NCBI RefSeq assembly: GCF_008692785.1
Contig: NZ_VXJV01000004.1
Location: 248,001 to 312,000 of the forward strand
From: Salmonella enterica subsp. diarizonae
Lineage (GTDB): Bacteria > Pseudomonadota > Gammaproteobacteria > Enterobacterales > Enterobacteriaceae
DNA: 64,000 nt
Direction of reading: 5' to 3'
The position numbers and the translations under genes were made by a program. The notes beneath the pieces are model-generated. The model was not told the DNA's origin. It searched no databases and saw nothing but the letters and a program-made list of their open reading frames with translations. How positions within the stretch are numbered: the first letter of the stretch is position 1; the number at the start of each line of letters is the position of its first letter. Positions 19,400 to 26,782 of the stretch are shown here, in pieces.

Positions 19400-19465
19400 T
19401 CAGCCCGCACCGTTACCTGTGGTAATGGTGATGGTGGTAATGGTGGTGGTGCTGATGCGATTCAT
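19400..19465 (-). CDS. thrL: thr operon leader peptide
   Basis: A 21-residue leader, [20 protein letters not shown] plus a final Gly, with eight threonine and four isoleucine codons in a row-like run. Ribosome stalling at these codons when charged tRNA is scarce prevents the attenuator from forming. The ORF is too short for usual gene finders, but its position and composition are unmistakable. Confidence 0.97.
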
Positions 19466-19678
19466 GGATGTTGTGTACTCTGTCATTTTTATTTGTCTGT
19501 CTTGTATTCCTATATTGGTTAAAGTATCTGCCCGCCTAAGTCAATAATTTTTTAAATTGATCACATTCCGAAACTTGTTCATGTGCTGCTGGCGATATAT
19601 TTATTTTCGACCAATCCACCCTGTCCCGGCCTCTTGCAACCAGACGTAACCTCTTATTATTTTAAAAATTACAGCACG
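19466..19678 (-). promoter_or_regulatory. thr operon promoter region
   Basis: This 213-base gap between thrL and yjtD carries, on the minus strand, TTGACTTAGGC (near 19533-19543) and ACTTTAACCAATATAGG. Both are conserved with the E. coli thr promoter region. The part towards yjtD shows nothing I can identify. Confidence 0.6.
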
Positions 19679-20365
19679 TTATTTCGTTAGCTTTTTTTCA
19701 ATATCGTGGACCAAACGGTGCAACATTACCGTGTCTCGCTGTCCCAGCAGGCCGATTCGCTGTTGTAGCCAGTCGGTTAATTTGTGGTCATCAGCCGCCT
19801 CCAGAGTCGTTAACAGGCGTAAAAGGCGCGCACGTAATGCCTGTAACTGCGATCCATCAGCAATATCAACGGATTCCGTAGGCTGTTGCATTAAACCTGC
19901 TAATTGATAGCAATACACCATGACCGCCTGCCCGAGATTGAGCGAAGGGTAATCCGCCGCCATCGGCACGCCGGTCAACACATCCGCCAGCGCCAGCTCG
20001 TCATTGGTCAGACCGGAATCCTCACGGCCAAAAACCAGCGCGGCATGATGCATCCAGCGTGATTTTTCCTGCAATAAGGGAACCAGTTCAGCGGGCGAAG
20101 CATAGTAGTGAAATTTTGCCCGACTGCGGGCTGTCGTCGCTACGGTAAAATCAACATCGTGGAGCGCGTCGGCAAGGGTATGGAAAACATCAATATTATC
20201 AATAACATCACCAGAACCATGCGCGACCCAACGGGTGGCAGGATCCAGGTGCGCCTGGCTGTCGACAATACGCAGGTTAGTAAATCCCATGGTCTTCATA
20301 GCCCGGGCGGCTGCGCCAATATTTTCCGCTCTGGCGGGAGCGACAAGAACGATTGTTACACGCAT
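19679..20365 (-). CDS. yjtD: SpoU-family RNA methyltransferase YjtD (LasT)
   Basis: A 228-residue SPOUT-class (TrmH/TrmJ-like) methyltransferase. The N-terminus RVTIVLVAPARAENIGAAARAMKTMG is the SpoU motif 1 (N15-x-G for RNA binding). Motif 2 is LVFGREDSGLTNDEL, and motif 3 is PSLNLGQAVMVYCYQL near residues 148-163, forming the trefoil knot that binds S-adenosylmethionine. The RNA target is not established; it was earlier described as a LasT homologue. Located between arcA and thr, as in E. coli. Confidence 0.93.
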   Translation of the reverse strand: MRVTIVLVAPARAENIGAAARAMKTMGFTNLRIVDSQAHLDPATRWVAHGSGDVIDNIDVFHTLADALHDVDFTVATTARSRAKFHYYASPAELVPLLQEKSRWMHHAALVFGREDSGLTNDELALADVLTGVPMAADYPSLNLGQAVMVYCYQLAGLMQQPTESVDIADGSQLQALRARLLRLLTTLEAADDHKLTDWLQQRIGLLGQRDTVMLHRLVHDIEKKLTK

Positions 20366-20764
20366 TTTATTACTCTTTTTGACTAACTTACAGGAAATTA
20401 GCTGGTATTTGTCAGCATATTACGCTTCGCGAATTTACAAAATTTTAACGAATGTCACTGAAAAAGTATTTTTGATTCAGTAAAAGACGCTACACTATTG
20501 CGTATCTGTACTATTGCCGTTTATGTTAACAAAACATGCTTATCCTGCTGTTTATTTAGGATAATTTAATTTAAAATGGATTGCGCCCTTTGGATTCATC
20601 GCATTTATTAGTTGGCTTACGCAACTAGTTGGAATATTGCAAATTTGTGATGAAAGCTAGCATTTAGCTACGATGATTTCATCAAACTGTTAACGTGCTA
20701 CAATTGAACTTGATATATGTCAACGAAGCGTAGTTTTATTGGGTGTCCGGTACGTCTTAGCCTG
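20366..20764. promoter_or_regulatory. Long leader and promoter region upstream of arcA
   Basis: A 399-base AT-rich gap between yjtD and yjjY. It contains an FNR site (20710-20723) and probably several arcA promoters, because arcA has a long leader in E. coli. I see no further ORF of interest in it. Confidence 0.55.
20710..20723. promoter_or_regulatory. FNR-box upstream of arcA
   Basis: TTGATATATGTCAA differs from the FNR consensus TTGAT-N4-ATCAA at one base. FNR is known to raise arcA expression without oxygen. Confidence 0.75.
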
Positions 20765-20905
20765 TTATGTTGCTGTTAAAATGGTTAGGATGACAGCCGT
20801 TTTTGACACTGTCGGGTCCAGAGGGAAAGTACCCACGACCAAGCTAATGATGTTGTTGACGTTGATGGAAAGTGCATCAAGAACGCAATTACGTACTTTA
20901 GTCAT
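20765..20905 (-). CDS. yjjY: Small protein YjjY
   Basis: A 46-residue ORF beginning MTKVRNCVLDALSINVNN and ending ILTILTAT. It is nearly identical to E. coli YjjY and lies in the same place, antisense to the arcA leader. No function is known. Conservation across genera supports a real peptide, but the strand opposite is a long regulatory leader, so DNA-level constraint is an alternative. Confidence 0.72.
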   Translation of the reverse strand: MTKVRNCVLDALSINVNNIISLVVGTFPLDPTVSKTAVILTILTAT

Positions 20906-21000
20906 GTTACGCCGATCATGTTAATTTGCGACATGCATCAGGCAGGTCAGGGACTTTTGTACTTCCTGTTTCGATTTAGTTGGCAATTTAGGTAGCAAAC

Positions 21001-21717
21001 ATGCAGACCCCGCACATTCTTATCGTTGAAGACGAGTTGGTAACACGCAACACGTTGAAAAGTATTTTCGAAGCGGAAGGCTATGATGTATTCGAAGCGA
21101 CAGATGGCGCGGAAATGCATCAGATCCTCTCTGAATATGACATCAACCTGGTGATCATGGATATCAATCTGCCAGGGAAAAACGGTCTCCTGTTAGCGCG
21201 TGAACTGCGTGAGCAGGCAAACGTTGCGCTGATGTTCCTGACGGGCCGCGATAACGAAGTCGACAAAATTCTCGGCCTCGAAATCGGCGCGGATGATTAC
21301 ATCACCAAACCGTTTAACCCACGCGAACTGACCATCCGTGCCCGCAACCTGCTGTCCCGTACCATGAACCTGGGTACCGTCAGCGAAGAGCGCCGTAGCG
21401 TTGAAAGCTACAAGTTCAACGGTTGGGAACTGGATATCAACAGTCGTTCACTGATCGGCCCGGACGGCGAGCAGTATAAACTACCGCGCAGCGAGTTCCG
21501 CGCGATGCTTCACTTCTGCGAAAACCCTGGCAAAATCCAGTCGCGCGCAGAGCTGTTGAAGAAAATGACCGGACGCGAGCTGAAGCCGCATGACCGTACT
21601 GTTGACGTCACCATTCGTCGTATTCGTAAGCATTTCGAATCCACGCCGGATACGCCGGAAATCATCGCCACCATCCACGGCGAAGGTTACCGCTTCTGCG
21701 GCGACCTGCAAGATTAA
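21001..21717 (+). CDS. arcA: Response regulator ArcA
   Basis: The aerobic respiration control regulator, 238 residues. The receiver domain has the acidic pocket E10/D11, the phosphorylation site D54 in VIMDINLPG and a conserved lysine in DYITKPF. The C-terminal OmpR-type winged helix covers about residues 135-235 ([15 protein letters not shown]...). It is phosphorylated by ArcB under low oxygen and represses many respiratory genes. Monocistronic with a strong terminator. creD, expected next in relatives, is absent here. Confidence 0.99.
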   Translation: MQTPHILIVEDELVTRNTLKSIFEAEGYDVFEATDGAEMHQILSEYDINLVIMDINLPGKNGLLLARELREQANVALMFLTGRDNEVDKILGLEIGADDYITKPFNPRELTIRARNLLSRTMNLGTVSEERRSVESYKFNGWELDINSRSLIGPDGEQYKLPRSEFRAMLHFCENPGKIQSRAELLKKMTGRELKPHDRTVDVTIRRIRKHFESTPDTPEIIATIHGEGYRFCGDLQD

Positions 21718-21742
21718 TTCGGCCCTGGCGCCGAACAGTAAA

Positions 21743-21776
21743 AACAGCCAGTAAGTCATTCTTACTGGCTGTTTTT
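21743..21776 (+). terminator. arcA terminator
   Basis: Stem ACAGCCAGTAAG/CTTACTGGCTGT with a 5-base loop followed by TTTTT, 26 bases after the arcA stop. Confidence 0.92.
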
Positions 21777-21856
21777 TATGTCTCCTTCCGCTGAGTGGCT
21801 TCACTGTCCTTCCTGGCCTGCCGTTATGACGTACTCTTTTATACAAAAATTGTCGT

Positions 21857-21985
21857 ATGGCGCTGCTTCTCAACTTGCGAAAACTAAAGTACCTTGCTTA
21901 CTCGGTACTTAGTCTGCTGGTTACACTGAGCACAATAGTATTATGTCTTCTTGGCTATCACTCTGAAATAAAGGATTATATCTGA
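21857..21985 (+). CDS. Possible 42-residue membrane peptide
   Basis: A short ORF, MALLLNLRKLKYLAYSVLSL then a hydrophobic run (LVTLSTIVLCLLGY) and a charged tail (HSEIKDYI). It would form one membrane span. It begins about 140 bases after the arcA stop and has no clear Shine-Dalgarno sequence (upstream is AT-rich). It may be a real small membrane protein, or the N-terminus of a gene lost in the rearrangement of this area. I do not recognise it. Confidence 0.3.
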   Translation: MALLLNLRKLKYLAYSVLSLLVTLSTIVLCLLGYHSEIKDYI

Positions 21986-22262
21986 GACACCAGGCCAACA
22001 AACTTAAATCAAGACGGATTATCTTATACCTGACGTTAGCGAATAATATCCTGCGACGCTCTCCATTAATGTTACGACGAACGATGCTAAGCGTCGCTCT
22101 TAACCATCTTGTTAAAGCCTACCGAAATATAGTTTTGGTTTATTAGCACCGATGTTGTGGAGTTCCCTCAGCCCCTGCTCGGGGCAACGCCGGACAAGTT
22201 TATCGGGGTGTGCGTCACAGTTGTCCATCAGTCAAACATGAGTTGTACTACAGGTAAATGCT
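21986..22262. other. Unassigned intergenic DNA downstream of arcA
   Basis: No supported gene or clear terminator. Base composition changes from AT-rich (to about 22150) to mixed around 22160-22220. It is probably leftover DNA from the region that holds fimbrial genes in other Salmonella. Confidence 0.4.
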
Positions 22263-23003
22263 TCACTGTGAGTCGACACTTATTATTACTGGTTGCCTCT
22301 TGATAACACGACTTAAATAGTTATCCAGAATACATTGTGCTTCCTCATTACAGGCGTATTTTTCCCCTGATGGCGTAAAGAGGTAAGGTGCTATCTCTCT
22401 TTGAGTTTCGATAATGATTTCACGGTATTTCTGTTCATAACAATTTTTATGAGGATTTAAGTTGGTATCAAACAGCCATAAATTTTCAGCATCGCGCGCG
22501 ACTGAGATAACATGAGCGTTATCAATTGTCAGGATCAAACATTGTCCGGCAGAAAGAGAATTCAGTTTGTATCTGACCAGGTCGATATCAAAAGGATGTT
22601 CCTGTGCAATATGTCCTAATTTTTCAGCTAATCGGCCATGTGTACACCCCTCTCTGTCCCGGATATGGGTGTTGGAAAAATAAATATCAACCTTTAGGGG
22701 TATACCTGTGTCTATAAGACTGCTAAAAATATCAATGATTTCCATCGAACAGTCTTTTCCTGTCATGCCGTTATATCGTACCTGTTCGAAAAAAACATCA
22801 GCCTTTTCTTTTCCTCCTCCATTAAGATAAGTAAAGATACCCGCAGAGGTTAATACACAAGGCCCCATAGCCATTTCAGCAGGTTTCAGGACAGCACCTT
22901 TAAGCCACTGAAGATTTTCAATAGAAAGTCGATCACTTAGTGGTCGTCCCTCAGACATAGAAATTGGGGCGATAGCAGATTGAGACGCAGATACTGGTAA
23001 CAT
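22263..23003 (-). CDS. Putative papain-like cysteine protease, YopT/AvrPphB-like spacing
   Basis: An unrecognised protein of 246 residues. The start chosen is the ATG at 23001-23003, preceded by AAGAGG; the ORF stays open to 23156 but lacks a comparable site there. Candidate catalytic residues are C49 (GPCVLTS, entering a helix), H164 (NAHVISVARD) and D179 (LWLFDTN). The spacing C-115-H-15-D is close to YopT (C139/H258/D274) and AvrPphB (C98/H212/D227), and the HVIS...LFDTN block has the typical His/Asp strands of that fold. The N-terminus is Ser/Ala/Pro-rich without a signal peptide, as in many type III effectors. The gene is AT-rich relative to arcA and rob. Function is a hypothesis only. 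Confidence 0.55.
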   Translation of the reverse strand: MLPVSASQSAIAPISMSEGRPLSDRLSIENLQWLKGAVLKPAEMAMGPCVLTSAGIFTYLNGGGKEKADVFFEQVRYNGMTGKDCSMEIIDIFSSLIDTGIPLKVDIYFSNTHIRDREGCTHGRLAEKLGHIAQEHPFDIDLVRYKLNSLSAGQCLILTIDNAHVISVARDAENLWLFDTNLNPHKNCYEQKYREIIIETQREIAPYLFTPSGEKYACNEEAQCILDNYLSRVIKRQPVIISVDSQ

Positions 23004-23161
23004 AAAACCTCTTAATTTTTCTAAAAAAATAAATATCTGCCCTGGCCGTATGAAAAACGGCTGTGCAATTTCTGCTGACTTATCCGCACTAATGCGACAA
23101 TACTTGAAATTATACCCAGTATCCAGCAGCGGCATTATTTTTCCACAGACGACCAAGATCT

Positions 23162-23578
23162 GCCGTAGGCGAAGTGTTGTGGCAATCGGGCTGGGTTTCC
23201 ACTTCTGAAGTCACAATGGATGGCTGTAGTCGCGATTATAAGGTCGGTTTCTTATATGAGCCCGGTAGCGCGTAGTCAAATACATCAGCGACAATAAATG
23301 CGAATGACGGGAACAACACACCAGTATTAAGCACCGGTCTTTCCGGCGTAAGAATTGCGATTAAAACCCAAACGAATTCTGGCCCCTACGATAATATCTA
23401 CCATAATCGCGATAAAACACACTATGTGATGGCCCCCGCCTACAATATTGAACTGGTTGCCTTAGGCGGCCCGGTTGCTTCCGGTACCGCCACATTCCAA
23501 AGCCCAATAGCGCGCGTATCCTTTAACCAGACCAGCGGTGCTGCCTACTCTTTCCCTGTTATTACCGCCACGGCATGA
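23162..23578 (+). pseudogene. Fimbrial adhesin/subunit gene fragment (probably sthE)
   Basis: An in-phase frame reads AVGEVLWQSGWVSTSEVTMD ... SNTSATINANDGNNTPVLST ... [15 protein letters not shown]. The repeated Gly/Thr/Asn beta-strand style and position suit a minor subunit of the Salmonella sth fimbrial operon. It has no start codon or N-terminus, and an amber codon interrupts it at 23273-23275. Its last codons and stop (from about 23562) are made from the complement of the creA 3' end, so the true C-terminus has been lost. No other fimbrial gene is in the window. The assignment to sthE is by position and memory; the broken state is read directly. Confidence 0.75.
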
Positions 23579-24032
23579 CAGGCACCGCACTGATGGCGTT
23601 TTTCGGCGACCCCTCGACCACTTTGTCGGAGTAGGCCAGATACGCCAGCGTGTTGCGTTTCTCATCATAGAAACGCACGACCTGTAGAGACTTAAATATC
23701 AATGAGGTACGTTTTTTGAAAACCACCTCTCCTTGCGCCTTACCGTTCTTAATTTTATCGCTCAGCTCAATAGGCCCAACCTGCTGGCAAGAGATGGCGG
23801 CGTCAGACGTATCTTCCGCCAGCCCTAATCCGCCTTTTATGCCGCCCGTTTTCGCCCGGCTAACATAGCACGTCACGTTTTTGACATCAGGATCGTCAAA
23901 AGCTTCCACCACGATTTTATGGTCGGGGCCGAACATTTTAAATACCGTATCGACTGAACCAATTTGTTCCGCGCGGGCGATCTGCCCCAGCATCAACAAA
24001 ATTGAGAAGAGTACTAAGTTCTTGTATTTCAT
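23562..24032 (-). CDS. creA: Exported protein CreA
   Basis: A 156-residue protein of the CreA family with a signal peptide ([21 protein letters not shown], cleaved near residue 21). The mature part includes [20 protein letters not shown] and two cysteines. Its role is unclear; in E. coli it precedes the creBCD carbon-source-responsive two-component genes. Here it ends ...VPVMPWR, one residue shorter than the E. coli WRQ ending as I remember it. The DNA then passes directly into a fimbrial gene fragment on the other strand: creB, creC and creD are missing. Start chosen at the family MKYK; an ATG 33 bases upstream is not conserved. Confidence 0.94.
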   Translation of the reverse strand: MKYKNLVLFSILLMLGQIARAEQIGSVDTVFKMFGPDHKIVVEAFDDPDVKNVTCYVSRAKTGGIKGGLGLAEDTSDAAISCQQVGPIELSDKIKNGKAQGEVVFKKRTSLIFKSLQVVRFYDEKRNTLAYLAYSDKVVEGSPKNAISAVPVMPWR

Positions 24033-24244
24033 ATTGTTACCATTCATAAAAGTTACATTGCACAATTATTAAACATTCTAAAATAAAAGGGTTATAGATC
24101 ACAGGATTAGAATGATTACGTGTTATGTTGTCCAAAAAAAAGCATTTAAGCTCAAAAAAAACACTGAATGCTAAAAGAACAAAAAATGCTATTATCCTCT
24201 TACCTGATATCGGGTGCTCGTTGTTGAAAGGATGGGGATATTTT

Positions 24245-25114
24245 ATGGATCAGGCTGGCATTATTCGCGACCTGTTAATCTGGCTGGAAGGTCATCTGGA
24301 TCAGCCGCTGTCACTTGACAATGTGGCGGCAAAAGCGGGCTATTCCAAGTGGCACCTGCAGAGAATGTTTAAGGACGTGACGGGCCACGCCATAGGCGCT
24401 TATATCCGCGCCCGTCGTTTATCTAAATCAGCGGTGGCGCTGCGTTTGACTGCGCGTCCGATTCTGGATATTGCTCTCCAGTACCGCTTCGATTCTCAGC
24501 AAACCTTTACGCGCGCCTTTAAGAAACAGTTTTCTCAGACGCCAGCACTGTATCGTCGCTCCCCGGAATGGAGCGCCTTTGGCATTCGCCCGCCATTACG
24601 GCTAGGCGAGTTTACCGTGCCGGAACATCAGTTCGTTACGCTGGAAGATACGCAGCTCCTTGGCGTCACGCAGAGCTATTCCTGCTCGCTGGAACAGATT
24701 TCCGACTTCCGCCACGAAATGCGCGTGCAATTCTGGCATGATTTCCTCGGTCATTCGCCAACTATTCCGCCAGTGCTTTATGGGCTTAATGAAACGCGCC
24801 CCAGCCTGGAGAAAGACGATGAGCAGGAAGTGTTCTATACCACCGCGCTGCCGCAAGAGCAGGCCGATGGCTATGTCCAGTCGGCGCGCCCCGTGCTGTT
24901 GCAGGGCGGTGAATACGTCATGTTCACCTATGAAGGCTTAGGAACCGGCGTGCAGGACTTTATCCTGACCGTTTACGGTACCTGTATGCCAATGCTGAAT
25001 CTGACCCGTCGTAAAGGACAGGATATAGAGCGATATTATCCGTCAGAAGATACCAAAACCGGCGATCGCCCTATTCACCTACGCTGCGAATTTCTGATCC
25101 CAATTCGCCGTTAA
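24245..25114 (+). CDS. rob: AraC/XylS-family regulator Rob
   Basis: A 289-residue DNA-binding protein that binds the origin and activates the mar/sox/rob regulon. Two AraC-type helix-turn-helix units lie in residues 1-120 (DNVAAKAGYSKWHLQRMFKD and DIALQYRFDSQQTFTRAFKK). A GyrI-like ligand-binding domain covers residues about 125-285. The ATG at 24245 is the family start after AAAGGATGG; an in-frame upstream ATG at 24125 adds a lysine-rich piece absent from the family. The stop overlaps that of the convergent gpmB. Confidence 0.98.
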   Translation: MDQAGIIRDLLIWLEGHLDQPLSLDNVAAKAGYSKWHLQRMFKDVTGHAIGAYIRARRLSKSAVALRLTARPILDIALQYRFDSQQTFTRAFKKQFSQTPALYRRSPEWSAFGIRPPLRLGEFTVPEHQFVTLEDTQLLGVTQSYSCSLEQISDFRHEMRVQFWHDFLGHSPTIPPVLYGLNETRPSLEKDDEQEVFYTTALPQEQADGYVQSARPVLLQGGEYVMFTYEGLGTGVQDFILTVYGTCMPMLNLTRRKGQDIERYYPSEDTKTGDRPIHLRCEFLIPIRR

Positions 25115-25758
25115 CGCTGTAATTCATCCAACGCGGGGGCGTCCAGATGCGAAACGTCCCCTGCGGTTTCTACCACCCAGCCAGATGCCAGCCACTGACT
25201 TTCCTGGTAATCGACGCGGGAAATAGAGCAGTTGCGCAAACGTAACCGGCGTTCCGCCCAGGCGGGCAGTCCCAGTATAGTACTGACCAGACAGCCCAAC
25301 GCGATACCGTGGCTGACCAACAAGGGGCGGCTGCCCTGCGGCAATTCAAGGCAGGACGCCAGCGCGGCATGAACGCGATCGCTCAACTCCTGCATCGATT
25401 CCCCACCGGGAATGCGGCCATCCTGAGTGCCGTTGACCAACTGACGACGCCAGCCCTCTTCTTCTTCCGTCAGCGAGTCGATCTGGCGCTTTTCCAGCAC
25501 GCCCATATCCAGCTCGCGCAGGCGGGAGTCAAAGGTGATATCACAACCGCACGCCTGGGCGATAATCTCCGCCGTGCGTTTTGTGCGGCCTAAATCGCTG
25601 CTGATGATATGGGTGATGCCGAGGCTGCGGGCGCGTTCTCCTACCTGCATGGCCTGCTGCTCGCCTTTTGCCGTCAGTGGACTGTCCGATTGGCCCTGAA
25701 TACGTCGCTCGGCGTTCCACTGCGTTTCACCGTGGCGAACAAGGTATACCTGTAACAT
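25111..25758 (-). CDS. gpmB: Histidine phosphatase GpmB (YtjC)
   Basis: A 215-residue member of the phosphoglycerate mutase/histidine phosphatase superfamily. The N-terminal catalytic block [20 protein letters not shown] contains the nucleophile H9 and its partner arginine; SHGIALGC supplies the second histidine. Annotated as a probable phosphoglycerate mutase, though family members are often broad phosphatases. Divergent from yjjX, and its stop overlaps rob's by a few bases. Confidence 0.95.
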   Translation of the reverse strand: MLQVYLVRHGETQWNAERRIQGQSDSPLTAKGEQQAMQVGERARSLGITHIISSDLGRTKRTAEIIAQACGCDITFDSRLRELDMGVLEKRQIDSLTEEEEGWRRQLVNGTQDGRIPGGESMQELSDRVHAALASCLELPQGSRPLLVSHGIALGCLVSTILGLPAWAERRLRLRNCSISRVDYQESQWLASGWVVETAGDVSHLDAPALDELQR

Positions 25759-25806
25759 GTTTTTTTTCCGTTATACTGCGATAAATTTTTAAAACTGAGC
25801 TTAATT

Positions 25807-26322
25807 ATGCACCAGGTTATCTCCGCGACCACCAATCCTGCCAAAATTCAGGCAATTCTACAGGCATTTGAAGAGATTTTCGGCGAAGGATCGTGCCATA
25901 TTACGCCCGTCGCCGTCGAGAGCGGCGTACCGGAGCAGCCCTTCGGAAGCGAGGAAACGCGCGCTGGCGCACGAAATCGCATCGCGAATGCGCGTTTGCT
26001 GTATCCGGAAGCAGACTTTTGGGTCGCCATTGAAGCGGGCATTGATGATGACAGCACCTTCAGTTGGGTCGCGATCGAAAGCGTCGAACAGCGCGGCGAG
26101 GCGCGTTCCGCGACGCTGCCCCTGCCAGCCGTTATTCTTGAAAATGTGCGTGCCGGCGCGGCTCTCGGCCCGGTGATGTCCCAATATACCGGTATTGACG
26201 AGATTGGCCGCAAAGAGGGCGCCATTGGCGTATTTACCGCCGGAAAATTAACGCGCTCCAGCGTTTACCACCAGGCGGTGATCCTGGCGCTCAGCCCGTT
26301 TCATAACGCGATATACCGTTAA
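25807..26322 (+). CDS. yjjX: Non-canonical purine NTP phosphatase YjjX
   Basis: A 171-residue ITPase/XTPase that removes inosine and xanthosine triphosphates. It is built on the same fold as RdgB/Maf. Recognisable pieces are [15 protein letters not shown] at the N-terminus, [13 protein letters not shown] and [18 protein letters not shown] near the C-terminus. Divergent from gpmB, converging on trpR across a REP pair. Confidence 0.97.
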   Translation: MHQVISATTNPAKIQAILQAFEEIFGEGSCHITPVAVESGVPEQPFGSEETRAGARNRIANARLLYPEADFWVAIEAGIDDDSTFSWVAIESVEQRGEARSATLPLPAVILENVRAGAALGPVMSQYTGIDEIGRKEGAIGVFTAGKLTRSSVYHQAVILALSPFHNAIYR

Positions 26323-26334
26323 ACCTGGGCGTTA

Positions 26335-26405
26335 TTGCCGGATAGTATTCGGCCTACGGTAAACGCCGTCTGTTGCCGGCCTGATAAGCGCAGCGCCATC
26401 AGGCG
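26335..26405. repeat. BIME between yjjX and trpR
   Basis: Two REP-type sequences in opposite order (TTGCCGGATAG... and GCCTGATAAGCGCAGCGCCA). The second runs into the last codons of trpR. Confidence 0.75.
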
Positions 26406-26725
26406 TTTTTCAGCAGTACATTCTCAAGCCAATGACGCAGTTCAACCGGCGCGGATTTCAGGCTGTTTGATCCCCGCGTGATGGTGGCGATGCCCGCCCC
26501 CAGCTCGGTTTTCAATTCGCGCTGGCTCATTTCGCCCCGCAGCAACTCCTCAATAATGCGCACGCGCGTTCCCAGCGCTTCACGCTCGTCCGGCGTAAGC
26601 ATCAGTTGTAATAAAGGCAGGTGCAGATCTTCTGCATATGCCTGGCGGAGTAACTCCACAAAACGAAGCCACTCCTGATTACGTTGTTCGGCGATAGCCG
26701 ATGAATAAGGGGAATGCTGGGTCAT
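26399..26725 (-). CDS. trpR: Trp operon repressor
   Basis: The 108-residue tryptophan-dependent repressor. The helix-turn-helix lies in [20 protein letters not shown] at residues about 68-87, and the dimer core before it. It blocks trp, aroH, mtr and its own gene. A palindromic operator stands 12 bases before its ATG. The end of the gene overlaps a REP element. slt lies just upstream on the same strand. Confidence 0.98.
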
Positions 26726-26737
26726 GTTATACCGCCG

Positions 26738-26761
26738 TTTGTACTGTTACACGAGTACAAA
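26738..26761. promoter_or_regulatory. TrpR operator for autoregulation
   Basis: Arms TTTGTACT and AGTACAAA, 8 bases each and perfectly inverted with an 8-base spacer, lie just before trpR. The GTAC half-sites fit the TrpR consensus. Confidence 0.8.
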
Positions 26762-26782
26762 TGATAACATAACCCGTCCGCA

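Noticed and set aside
19421..19460. The GGT-rich repeat on the plus strand as a microsatellite
   Set aside because: It is the complement of the Thr/Ile codons of thrL.
23004..23156. 51-residue upstream extension of the putative protease
   Set aside because: AAGAGG stands before the ATG at 23003 and nothing comparable before 23156; the extension also abuts the fimbrial remnant.
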